DNA of 37,174 bases from Candidatus Gastranaerophilales bacterium. Its GTDB lineage: Bacteria > Cyanobacteriota > Vampirovibrionia > Gastranaerophilales > Gastranaerophilaceae. Below are positions 29,600 to 36,762 of this stretch, piece after piece. Below the pieces are notes generated by a model, which ran no database searches, was not told the origin of the DNA, and saw nothing but the letters and a program-made list of their open reading frames with translations. Numbering within the stretch: position 1 is the first letter of the stretch; each line of letters opens with the position of its first letter. Position numbers and translations under genes: made by a program. The stretch spans positions 1-37,174 of the forward strand of contig JAFQHZ010000001.1 in assembly GCA_017415185.1 (NCBI GenBank). Reading direction: 5' to 3'.

Positions 29600-30292
29600 T
29601 TATATCTTTTTTATATTTAACCAATATTTTTTCTCGCCATCAACGCTAAAAATGACAGGGTCTAATTTTTTAGCATTGGCACAATATTTTGCCCAAGTAG
29701 GATTTTGAATTCCTCTTGCAACTTTATTAATTGAATTAATAATATCTCCTTTATAGGTTTCTTCATTTATTTCTTTAAACGGGTTATTATAGCTGCCTTT
29801 TTTAAGAAGGTTTCTTGATTCACTGTCGTAAAATATTTTATATGCTGCTTTTTGAGTTGGAGTTAATTCTTCGTTTGGTGAAACAAGAACAAATAATTGC
29901 ATACTTTCTATATCATTTGAATCAGTAGAATAAGAATTAAAAACAACAACTGGATGATTGTTTTGATTTTCGTAGCTTATAATAAACAAAGCTTCTAATG
30001 GATCAATATTACACATTTTTGAATAAAATTTTATATAATCTGAATCGCCATTTTTAGGGCTATAATCTGCATTGGGATTCATTGAATAAAATTCGACATC
30101 TGTTCTATCAGCTTGTTTTTTTGAGATACCAAGTTTTTGAATAAGTTTATCAAATTGACCTTTTCTTGTATGAGCATTGTATGAGCTTTTAAAAGACACT
30201 TGATTATAACTTGGGGTATTATTTATCATTTTATTATTTTGAAGCCCTTTAAAAGGCATTTTGGACGTTTTCAAATTCAAATTTACTTGCAT
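29600..30292 (-). CDS. Unknown protein, paralog of next gene downstream
   Basis: The 230-aa product starts MQVNLNLKTSKMPFKG and has a second similar element NQVSFKSSY at ~30-38; residues 1-45 are Asn/Lys-rich and may be a disordered N-terminal tag. The rest aligns by motif with the 251-aa neighbour (IDPLEALFIISY, VVFNSYS, PTQKAAYKIFYDSESRNLL, VIFSVDGE). No known domain is seen. AAGGAAT precedes the ATG. It lies 37 bases downstream of the FAD oxidoreductase stop on the same strand, so it may belong to its transcript. Confidence 0.75.
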   Translation of the reverse strand: MQVNLNLKTSKMPFKGLQNNKMINNTPSYNQVSFKSSYNAHTRKGQFDKLIQKLGISKKQADRTDVEFYSMNPNADYSPKNGDSDYIKFYSKMCNIDPLEALFIISYENQNNHPVVVFNSYSTDSNDIESMQLFVLVSPNEELTPTQKAAYKIFYDSESRNLLKKGSYNNPFKEINEETYKGDIINSINKVARGIQNPTWAKYCANAKKLDPVIFSVDGEKKYWLNIKKI

Positions 30293-30329
30293 TATTATTC
30301 CTTAATCGTTTTGCAAGTATAAAAAACGC

Positions 30330-31604
30330 CTAAATTAATTTTCTTGCTATATGATTAGCGACAGCTTCACCCATGGACATGCAACTTTTTTGAACTCTAA
30401 GTGCGCTATGGGCTTCAAAATCTGCTCCAAGAATTTTTCCAATCATATAAAGATTGTCATAATTTGCGCTCATCAAGGATTCAATTGGTAATTCATAAAT
30501 AGAAGTTTTTTGTAAAACGGAAGAATTTTTGTTTGCGCTATGAATATCAATTGAATAATTTGCCCTTAAAACTGGCGTATCAAAGGTTTTTGAAGATATT
30601 AAATCTTCTTTAGTAAACACATATTTTGATTTAATTCGATTTTCTTCTCGAATCCCTGTTTGAGTCGCAATATTTGTTATTATTGAATCTTGAAAGCCTG
30701 GGAAATATTTTTTAACAAAGTTATATATTCTCCAAATCGCTTTTTTTGCTGATATTAGCTCTTTTGAAGCCATATATGGGTTATTTTGATAATTATCGAT
30801 ACGAGGGCAATTGAAAGCTACTTGGTTTTTTGCACCCGCAATTGAAAAAATTTGGAAATAAGAGCGGTCTTTTTCGTTTAAAATTCCTTCATTAACGCCT
30901 TTTTGAAGGTATTTATCGAGTGCCCAATAACAAGATGTGTCCCAAGTCGATGCAGTTGTGAAATGCAATTCGTTGTTAGTATCTCTATCGTTTCGATAGG
31001 TATTGGTAATATTCTCGTCTTTATCAATTTCGGTTATAAAATTACAAAATTCCTCAATATTAACATTTCCAAGAATAAAACGAAGAGAGTTTTGCTGTTT
31101 TTTGTTTTCTGAAGGCAAAATATCGCAATTTGCCAAAATTGAAAATTCAGCAGAACCTGTTGCATCAATAAAATACATCGCCTCGATTGGTATTGATAAT
31201 ATATTTGATTTTAAAATTACTGAATTGATTTTGTTTTCATTATAAGATATTGATTCAACAGTTGTTTCAAAAAGAATATCCAAATTATTAAACTCAAGAA
31301 CTTCCTCAAGAACAATTTTTAAAACTTCAGGATTAAGCCATCCATCGTTTTTGTCGGAATATGTTATTTGCGCATTAAATTTTTTTGCTGTATCGATTAA
31401 TTTTTTATAAAAACCACAATTCAAATCTTCAACCGAAGATTTCATGATTGGAACAACTAATCCCCCCGTCATCAACCCGCCAAGAAAATTGTTTTTTTCA
31501 ATTAGTAAAGTTTTTAATCCAAGTTTGGCGCAATTATATGCGCAAGCACATCCAGAAGTGCCTCCGCCAACAATTAAAACGTCGTATTTTGATAGTTTAT
31601 CCAT
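30330..31604 (-). CDS. FAD-dependent oxidoreductase (FAD_oxidored type)
   Basis: The N-terminus has the dinucleotide motif VLIVGGGTSGCACAYNCAK and, at the end of the second strand, LLIEKNNFLGGLMTGG, the form seen in the FAD_oxidored (PF12831) group. YFIDATGSAEFSILA and the C-terminal YMIGKILGADFEAHSALR close the FAD site. The substrate is unknown. I place the start at ATG 31604 (424 aa): the upstream in-frame ATG at 31622 lies inside the promoter. There is no Shine-Dalgarno. Two copies of the regional 18-bp motif lie within the gene (at 30993 and 31183). It is divergent from the response regulator. Confidence 0.85.
   Translation of the reverse strand: MDKLSKYDVLIVGGGTSGCACAYNCAKLGLKTLLIEKNNFLGGLMTGGLVVPIMKSSVEDLNCGFYKKLIDTAKKFNAQITYSDKNDGWLNPEVLKIVLEEVLEFNNLDILFETTVESISYNENKINSVILKSNILSIPIEAMYFIDATGSAEFSILANCDILPSENKKQQNSLRFILGNVNIEEFCNFITEIDKDENITNTYRNDRDTNNELHFTTASTWDTSCYWALDKYLQKGVNEGILNEKDRSYFQIFSIAGAKNQVAFNCPRIDNYQNNPYMASKELISAKKAIWRIYNFVKKYFPGFQDSIITNIATQTGIREENRIKSKYVFTKEDLISSKTFDTPVLRANYSIDIHSANKNSSVLQKTSIYELPIESLMSANYDNLYMIGKILGADFEAHSALRVQKSCMSMGEAVANHIARKLI
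30993..31010 (+). repeat. Regional motif, copy 1 (inside FAD oxidoreductase)
   Basis: TCGATAGGTATTGGTAAT, 2 differences from the exact core. The nine bases before (CTATCGTTT) and ATATT after continue the similarity to copy 4, giving 25 of 27 matching positions. Here TATCG-TTT-CGATA is a perfect inverted repeat. Confidence 0.7.
31183..31200 (+). repeat. Regional motif, copy 2 (inside FAD oxidoreductase)
   Basis: The exact core TCGATTGGTATTGATAAT within coding sequence (the codons for ILSIPIE on the minus strand). The preceding ATCGCC again lets ATCG pair with CGAT. Confidence 0.75.
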
Positions 31605-31610
31605 ATTCTT

Positions 31611-31638
31611 ATTATAGGCCATGCTTTGCTATTTGCAA
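31611..31638 (-). promoter_or_regulatory. Promoter of FAD oxidoreductase
   Basis: On the minus strand TTGCAA (31638-31633), 16 bases, perfect TATAAT (31616-31611), then 6 bases and ATG 31604. This is the best-formed promoter of the window that sits directly on a start codon. Confidence 0.7.
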
Positions 31639-31681
31639 AAGTGTTCTATTATATATCCTTTTAAACTCCTTTGCATGCAAT

Positions 31682-31699
31682 TCGATTGGTATTGATAAT
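31682..31699 (+). repeat. Regional motif, copy 3 (intergenic, merges with dif-like site)
   Basis: The exact core TCGATTGGTATTGATAAT, in the gap between the divergent oxidoreductase and response regulator. Its right two thirds form the left arm of the dif-like sequence at 31688. Confidence 0.75.
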
Positions 31700-31715
31700 G
31701 TATATTATGTACGAA
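31688..31715. other. dif: Candidate dif-like XerC/XerD recombination site
   Basis: The 28-bp segment has the 11-6-11 layout of dif: left arm 31688-31698 (GGTATTGATAA), central TGTATA (31699-31704), right arm 31705-31715 (TTATGTACGAA). The inner 16 bases ATAATGTATATTATGT equal the core of E. coli dif as I remember it, and the leading GGT also agrees. The outer ends differ. It is intergenic, as expected. No xer gene is in the window. The left arm is shared with four other motif copies that lack the right arm, so it may be a chance similarity in AT-rich DNA. Confidence 0.4.
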
Positions 31716-31790
31716 GGGGGATTAAATTTCAAAAATGATAAATTATACCTCCCAAAATCAATTTTAAATGATATTTCAAGTTTAAATTGC

Positions 31791-31796
31791 TATAAT
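31791..31796 (+). promoter_or_regulatory. -10 box upstream of response regulator
   Basis: A perfect TATAAT preceded by a weak -35. The leader would be ~75 bases and contains a 13-codon frame (31825-31866) whose stop overlaps the AAGGAG Shine-Dalgarno of the response regulator. Confidence 0.35.
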
Positions 31797-31878
31797 AATA
31801 GCTTTTATTTTTAAAATTTTTCCAATGAAAAGGAAATTGAATGTTGATATTTTAAATCATAAATAAAAGGAGAAATTT

Positions 31879-32571
31879 ATGCAAAATAATATAATTGAAA
31901 ATCAAAATGAACATATTGTTAGGCTAATATTAATTGATGACCATAAACTTTTTCGCTGTGGGATAAAATCATTGTTTGAAAATTCAAAAGGAGTTTGCGT
32001 TGTGGCTGAAGCTTCCAATGGCAAAGACGGAATCGCAAAAATTCTTGCGCAAAATCCTGATGTTGTTTTGCTTGACTTGGAATTGGGCGACATTAACGGA
32101 TTAGATTTGATTGAAAGAGTGATTTCTCAAAAGCCAAACGTTAAATTTGCAATTTTAACTTCGCATGTTAATGAGCATGTTATTAATAAAGCGATGAAAA
32201 TGGGAATTTATGGATATATTTTAAAAGATATTAACTCAGAATTGCTTGATATGATTGTAAAATCGGTCTCAAAAGGAGCAATGTGGATTGATAGGAAAGT
32301 TGTTCAAATTTTAAGAGAATTAAACCCAAATGTCGTTCCAAATGCGCAAATTTCGCGCTCAAATTTTAAATCGACCCATGCAAACCTGACAGCAAGGGAA
32401 TACGAGGTCCTTAAACTTGTTGTTGATGGTAAATCTAACCTTCAAATTGCAAATGAGTTAAATATTTCAGAACATACATCAAAAGCCCACGTTTGCAATA
32501 TCATTCAAAAGCTTGTTGTTGATGATAGAACACAAGCAGCGGTGAAAGCAATTCGTGAAGGAATTGTTTAA
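31879..32571 (+). CDS. NarL/FixJ-family response regulator (orphan)
   Basis: The N-terminal receiver has the acidic pair D20/D21 (LILIDDHKLF), the phospho-acceptor D66 (VVLLDLELGD), T94 (AILTS) and K116 (YILKDI). The C-terminal LuxR-type HTH (residues ~168-228) shows NLTAREYEVLKLVVDGKSN then LNISEHTSKAHVCNII. It is thus a DNA-binding transcriptional regulator controlled by phosphorylation. No histidine kinase is nearby, so it is an orphan. AAAGGAG precedes the ATG. It is flanked by inverted copies of the 18-bp motif (31682 and 32574), which could be its binding sites. Confidence 0.93.
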   Translation: MQNNIIENQNEHIVRLILIDDHKLFRCGIKSLFENSKGVCVVAEASNGKDGIAKILAQNPDVVLLDLELGDINGLDLIERVISQKPNVKFAILTSHVNEHVINKAMKMGIYGYILKDINSELLDMIVKSVSKGAMWIDRKVVQILRELNPNVVPNAQISRSNFKSTHANLTAREYEVLKLVVDGKSNLQIANELNISEHTSKAHVCNIIQKLVVDDRTQAAVKAIREGIV

Positions 32572-32573
32572 AT

Positions 32574-32591
32574 ATTATCAATACCAATCGA
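32574..32591 (-). repeat. Regional motif, copy 4
   Basis: The exact core in inverted orientation, starting 2 bases after the response-regulator stop. Read on the minus strand it is preceded by AATCGTT, so AATCG-TTT-CGATT is a perfect inverted repeat. Confidence 0.75.
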
Positions 32592-32609
32592 AACGATTAT
32601 AACTAGAAT

Positions 32610-32627
32610 ATTATAGATACCTATCGA
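32610..32627 (-). repeat. Regional motif, copy 5
   Basis: TCGATAGGTATCTATAAT on the minus strand, 15 of 18 positions as in the core, 36 bases from copy 4 in the same orientation. Both lie in the presumed promoter region of the rhodanese gene, together with TATAAC/TTATAG elements. Confidence 0.55.
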
Positions 32628-32652
32628 CTAGATATAAAACAAAGGAGGAAAA

Positions 32653-33048
32653 ATGAAAAACAAAAATTATACATTTAATTCTTCAAAAGCAAAAGAATTT
32701 TTTCTTGAAAAGATTTCTTTTGAAATTTCTCCACGAGAACTTGAAGAATCTATTAAAAACAACATAGAAGACATTAATATTGTCGATGTTAGATGTTACG
32801 ATGATTATATTGATGGACACATTCCTTTTGCAATTCATGTGCCCCTAGATAGCCTTGAAGAGCACCTTGTAATGTTTGATAAAGACAAGGTCAATATTGT
32901 TTATAGCTATTGTCCTTATTGTAAAAAGGCTTATAAAGCAGCCCTACAAATCGCAGAGCGCAATTTCCCTGTTATGGTTCTTTGTGGTGGATATAAAATT
33001 TGGAACGAAATCGGCTTTGATACAATAAAAACAAGCAAATCGGAGTAA
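32653..33048 (+). CDS. Rhodanese-like sulfurtransferase domain protein
   Basis: This single-domain rhodanese has 131 aa. VDVRCYDDYIDGHIPFAIHV (residues 44-63) is the typical CH2A-like start. The active-site loop is YSYCPYCKKAYKAA, so C87 is the probable persulfide Cys, and a second Cys follows at C90 (C-x-x-C), unlike the usual C-x-x-G-x-R. The product is cytoplasmic. The Shine-Dalgarno is near-perfect (AAAGGAGG, 5 bases). It is preceded by two motif copies and may be regulated with, or by, the response regulator upstream. No plus-strand terminator is clear after it. Confidence 0.88.
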   Translation: MKNKNYTFNSSKAKEFFLEKISFEISPRELEESIKNNIEDINIVDVRCYDDYIDGHIPFAIHVPLDSLEEHLVMFDKDKVNIVYSYCPYCKKAYKAALQIAERNFPVMVLCGGYKIWNEIGFDTIKTSKSE

Positions 33049-33117
33049 TCTACTATAAAAGCAGTATTTAAATATTTTAAAAAATCTGTATAATATAATC
33101 AATGTTGTTTATACAAG

Positions 33118-33165
33118 CATAAAAAAAAGCCCCTAAATAGGGCCTTAAGATTTACTAACGATACA
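33118..33165 (-). ncRNA. Possible small RNA with own promoter and terminator
   Basis: On the minus strand a promoter TTGATA (33201-33196), 18 bases, TATAAT (33177-33172) predicts a start near 33165. About 25 bases later comes a hairpin GCCC/GGGC with a 7-base loop (inside 33129-33144) followed by eight T (33128-33121). The product would be ~45-48 nt. The same hairpin may simply terminate rex 180 bases downstream of its stop. Confidence 0.3.
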
Positions 33166-33171
33166 AGACTC

Positions 33172-33201
33172 ATTATATAACCGTCTTTGAAGTAATATCA
33201 A
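33172..33201 (-). promoter_or_regulatory. Promoter for the possible small RNA
   Basis: TTGATA-N18-TATAAT on the minus strand, in the 273-base gap between the rhodanese gene and rex. No ORF with a Shine-Dalgarno follows it. Confidence 0.45.
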
Positions 33202-33321
33202 ATTCGGTTTTCTTTTTGCCTAAAATTCGTATCAATTATTTCAGGCGCATTTATTATCTTATCGAAAAAATATTTATTTGCAACTATATTGATACAGTTC
33301 TTAATATTTTATCTAAAAGCC

Positions 33322-33945
33322 TTATTTTATGCTCTCAATGGCGCAAAATTGAAGGAAACTGCCAATTAAGTTTTCATTCCAAACTTTAACATCAACCGGA
33401 ACTGTTAAAATGCTTGGTGCAAAATTCCAAATATATTTTATTCCTGCTTCAATTATTTCATCAGCAACGCTTTGCGCAACTTTGTTTGGAAGAGTCAAGA
33501 TGGCAATATTAACGCCTGTTTGAGCAATTTTTTCTTTAATTGTTGATAAATGATATATTTCTTTATTATCAAATTTTTGTCCGATTATATCGGGGTTAAT
33601 ATCAAATAATCCTTTAATTTCTAGCCCAAATTCGCTAAATTTTGAGTATTTCGATAAAGCAATTCCTAAATTTCCTGCGCCAATAACAAAGGCTTTTTTT
33701 GTACTTTTATAATCTAAAACAACTTCAATTGCTTCTTTTAGCTCATAAACTAAATATCCAACTTTGCATTTTCCTTTGCATTCAATGCTTTTTAAATCTT
33801 TTCGAACTTGCGTTTCGTCAATTTTTAAAAAACTGGAAATTTGCGAAGAAGTAATGTTTTCGATATTTTTTTTTGAATATTCTCTTAAAATTGTGTGGTA
33901 TTGCACAAGCCTGTTTATGGTTCTTTGAGATAATTCATGCTTCAT
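33322..33945 (-). CDS. rex: Redox-sensing transcriptional repressor Rex
   Basis: It senses the NADH/NAD+ ratio and represses fermentation genes until NADH rises. The N-terminal winged helix shows TINRLVQYHTILREYSKK, ITSSQISSFLKIDETQVRKDL. The Rossmann half has GAGNLGIALSKYSKF and FDINPDIIG. At 207 residues it matches the family. GGAGTAG precedes the ATG. It lies just downstream of adhE, the usual Rex target, though separated by a terminator. I see no obvious Rex operator (TTGTGA-N6-TCACAA type) in the adhE upstream region. Confidence 0.95.
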   Translation of the reverse strand: MKHELSQRTINRLVQYHTILREYSKKNIENITSSQISSFLKIDETQVRKDLKSIECKGKCKVGYLVYELKEAIEVVLDYKSTKKAFVIGAGNLGIALSKYSKFSEFGLEIKGLFDINPDIIGQKFDNKEIYHLSTIKEKIAQTGVNIAILTLPNKVAQSVADEIIEAGIKYIWNFAPSILTVPVDVKVWNENLIGSFLQFCAIESIK

Positions 33946-33963
33946 AATACTACTCCATTAAAA

Positions 33964-33993
33964 AAGAGGGCTACAATCGCTTGTAACCCTCTT
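33964..33993 (-). terminator. Intrinsic terminator after adhE
   Basis: Stem AAGAGGG-T-TACAA / TTGTA-G-CCCTCTT (one internal mismatch) with a 4-base loop, followed on the minus strand by a short T-run. It separates adhE from rex. Confidence 0.8.
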
Positions 33994-34005
33994 GAATTAA
34001 ATTAA

Positions 34006-36651
34006 TTATACATTACCATTGAATGCGTCAATGTAAAGTTGTTTCATATCTTCCATGATAGGATAAACTGGGTTTGCACCAGTACATTGGTCGTCAAACG
34101 CTAGTTCAACCATTTCGTCTAATTTAGCGTAGAAGTCTTCTTCTGAAACGCCAAAGTCTTTGATTGAGTTTGGAAGTTCGATTTCTTTCATTAAAGCATC
34201 AACTGCATTTAATAATAATTGCATTTTTTCTTCATTAGAAGTTCCGCCCAATTTTAATTCGTCCGCAATTTGAGCATATCTTTCAACTGCGCATGGGAAT
34301 TTGTATTGAGGGAAAGTTGCTTGTTTTTTAGGACAATCAGTTGCGTTATATTTCATAACTTGTCTGATTAATAATGCGTTAGCAACACCGTGTGGAATGT
34401 GGAACATTGCACCAAGTTTGTGAGCCATTGAGTGGCATAATCCTAAGAATGAGTTTGCAAATGCCATTGCAGCAATTGTTGCAGCATAGTGCATTTTTTC
34501 TCTTGCGATAGGATCGTTAGCGCCTTCTTTGTATGAACGAGGCAAGTATTTGAATACTAATTTAATTGCTTCTAAAGCATTTGAATTAGTGAAGTTTGTT
34601 GCCATACAAGATACATAAGCTTCAATAGCATGAACTAAAGCATCAATACCAGAAGCGCTTGTTAAACCTTTTGGCATACCATCAACAAAGTTAGGGTCAA
34701 CAATAGCCATATTAGGAGTTAGCGCATAATCAGCAATTGCATATTTAACGCCTGATTTATCGTCTGTAATGATTGAGAATGGAGTAACTTCAGAACCAGT
34801 ACCAGAAGTTGTTGGAATTGCAACCATAAGAGCTTTTTTACCAAGTTCAGGAAGTTGACAAATTCTTTTTCTGATATCCATGAATCTCATAGCGATATCT
34901 TCGAATACTGTGTCTGGTTGTTCATATCTTAACCATAAAATTTTAGCTGCGTCCATTGGAGAACCACCACCAAGAGCAATAATAACGTCTGGTTCAAATG
35001 GTTTCATAATTGCATAAGCTTCATCAATTGTTGATAAAGTTGGATCTGGTTTAACATCGAAGAATACTTCATGATCAATACCGATTTCGTCTAAAACTTT
35101 AGTAATTTGCTCACATGCGCCTGAGTTGAATAAGAATCTATCAGTTACGATGAAAGCTTTTTTTCTACCTTGTAATTCGCGTAAAGCTAAATCTGTCGCA
35201 CCACGTTTGAAGTAAACTTTTTGTGGAACTTTAAACCAAAGCATGTTTTCTCTCCTTTCAGCAACTCTCTTATAGTTTAATAAGTCTCTAACACCAACGT
35301 TTCCTGATACTGAGTTTTTACCCCAAGAACCGCAACCAAGTGTTAAAGAAGGTTCCATTCTGAAGTTGTATAAATCACCGATACCGCCTTGAGAAGATGG
35401 TTGGTTGATTAATACACGACATGCAGGCATTTTTTGAGCATAAGCATCAATTCTGTCTTTTTTGCGTTCATCAGTATATAAAACAGCTGTGTGACCAGCG
35501 CCACCTCTAGAAACAAGATAATAAGCTTTTTCAGTTGCATCTTCAAAAGATTCAGCTTTATACATTGTTAAAATTGGTGATAATTTTTCTCTTGAGAATG
35601 GATCTTCCCATTTAACTTCTGCTCTTTCAGCCAAAAGAACTTTAGCATTTACAGGAGTATCGAAACCTGCTAATTTAGCGATTTCGTGAGCTGGTTGACC
35701 AACGATTTGTGGATGAGCTGTTCCACGAGCAGGATCGATGAATGGAAGATCGATTAATTTTTGTTGTTCTGCTTCATTAACTAAATAAGCGCCACGGTAT
35801 GCAAATTCTTTTTTAACTTCTTCATAAACGCTATCAACAATGATAACTGATTGTTCAGAAGCACAAATCATACCATTATCAAATGTTTTTGACATTAAAA
35901 TTGAAGAAACTGCCATTTTAATATCAGCTGTTTCATCAATAACAACTGCTGTGTTACCAGGACCAACACCTAATGCAGGGTTGCCTGAAGAATATGCAGC
36001 AGTAACCATTCCAGGGCCACCAGTTGCTAAAATGCAAGAGATTTTTTTGTGTTTCATTAATTGACCAGATAATTCCATACCTAATTTTGGATTAGCTGCT
36101 TCAGCTTCAGGGTCCATATCAATCCAGCCAATAATATTTTTAGGTGCACCAGCTTTAACTGCAGCTTCTAAAACGATTCTTGCAGCTTCAATTGTGCATT
36201 TTTTAGCTCTTGGGTGAGGTGAGAATACGATACCGTTTCTTGTTTTTAAAGCAATTAATGATTTGAAAATTGCTGTTGAAGTTGGGTTTGTAGTTGGAAT
36301 AACACCAGCTAAAACACCCAAAGGTTCAGCTACAATTTTAACGCCATTTGCTTTGTCATTATCAACAACACCGCAAGTTTTAGTGTTTTTGTGTTTGTTG
36401 TAAATGTATTCTGCTGCGTAGTGGTTTTTGATAATTTTATCTTCCACAACGCCCATTCCTGTTTCTTTTCTTGCCATTTTTGCAAGAGGAATACGAGCTT
36501 TGTCTGCTGCTGTTGCTGCTGCTTTGAAGATTTTGTCTACTTGTTCTTGAGAAAATGTAGCAAATTCTTTTTGAGCTTCAACTACTCTGTCAATAAGAGC
36601 ATCTAACTGTTCAGCAGAGTCAATCAATTTGATTTCTTCAGTTGCTGTCAT
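34006..36651 (-). CDS. adhE: Bifunctional acetaldehyde-CoA/alcohol dehydrogenase
   Basis: It turns acetyl-CoA into ethanol in two NADH-consuming steps, restoring NAD+ in fermentation. The N-terminal aldehyde dehydrogenase domain has PLGVLAGVIPTTNPTSTA and the catalytic Cys C263 in FDNGMICASEQSVI. The C-terminal Fe-dependent alcohol dehydrogenase (from ~460) has ALGGGSPMDAAK, IPTTSGTGSEVTPFS and iron ligands in LCHSMAHKLGAMFHIPHG. At 881 residues it is complete. AAAAGGAGATATAC precedes the ATG. Promoter TTGACA-N16-TAAAAT is upstream. Synonymous codon choice favours repeated, well-used codons, fitting high expression. rex follows. Confidence 0.98.
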   Translation of the reverse strand: MTATEEIKLIDSAEQLDALIDRVVEAQKEFATFSQEQVDKIFKAAATAADKARIPLAKMARKETGMGVVEDKIIKNHYAAEYIYNKHKNTKTCGVVDNDKANGVKIVAEPLGVLAGVIPTTNPTSTAIFKSLIALKTRNGIVFSPHPRAKKCTIEAARIVLEAAVKAGAPKNIIGWIDMDPEAEAANPKLGMELSGQLMKHKKISCILATGGPGMVTAAYSSGNPALGVGPGNTAVVIDETADIKMAVSSILMSKTFDNGMICASEQSVIIVDSVYEEVKKEFAYRGAYLVNEAEQQKLIDLPFIDPARGTAHPQIVGQPAHEIAKLAGFDTPVNAKVLLAERAEVKWEDPFSREKLSPILTMYKAESFEDATEKAYYLVSRGGAGHTAVLYTDERKKDRIDAYAQKMPACRVLINQPSSQGGIGDLYNFRMEPSLTLGCGSWGKNSVSGNVGVRDLLNYKRVAERRENMLWFKVPQKVYFKRGATDLALRELQGRKKAFIVTDRFLFNSGACEQITKVLDEIGIDHEVFFDVKPDPTLSTIDEAYAIMKPFEPDVIIALGGGSPMDAAKILWLRYEQPDTVFEDIAMRFMDIRKRICQLPELGKKALMVAIPTTSGTGSEVTPFSIITDDKSGVKYAIADYALTPNMAIVDPNFVDGMPKGLTSASGIDALVHAIEAYVSCMATNFTNSNALEAIKLVFKYLPRSYKEGANDPIAREKMHYAATIAAMAFANSFLGLCHSMAHKLGAMFHIPHGVANALLIRQVMKYNATDCPKKQATFPQYKFPCAVERYAQIADELKLGGTSNEEKMQLLLNAVDALMKEIELPNSIKDFGVSEEDFYAKLDEMVELAFDDQCTGANPVYPIMEDMKQLYIDAFNGNV

Positions 36652-36676
36652 TTTTGTATATCTCCTTTTCGTGATA

Positions 36677-36741
36677 AAAATCTCTATTTAAATTTTACTA
36701 TATAATAAAGAATTGTCAATCAAACACTTAATAGAGATTTT
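36677..36741 (-). promoter_or_regulatory. adhE promoter framed by a 12-bp inverted repeat
   Basis: On the minus strand -35 TTGACA (36719-36714), 16 bases, -10 TAAAAT (36697-36692). The perfect arms AATAGAGATTTT (36730-36741, + strand) and AAAATCTCTATT (36677-36688, + strand) lie just upstream of the -35 and over the expected transcription start, and so could form a looped operator. Confidence 0.6.
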
Positions 36742-36762
36742 GAATTTGAATCATTTTAATTA

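Noticed and set aside
31825-31866. 13-codon upstream frame before the response regulator
   Set aside because: It has no Shine-Dalgarno and ordinary composition; such short frames are expected by chance, so it is mentioned only under the promoter entry.
31682-32591. Inverted 18-bp copies around the response regulator as ends of a transposon
   Set aside because: No transposase, no target-site duplication, and further copies lie outside or in coding sequence, so a mobile element is not supported.
36652-36762. Canonical Rex operator upstream of adhE
   Set aside because: No TTGTGA/TCACAA or TTAACAA-type palindrome could be found; only the unrelated 12-bp inverted repeat is present.
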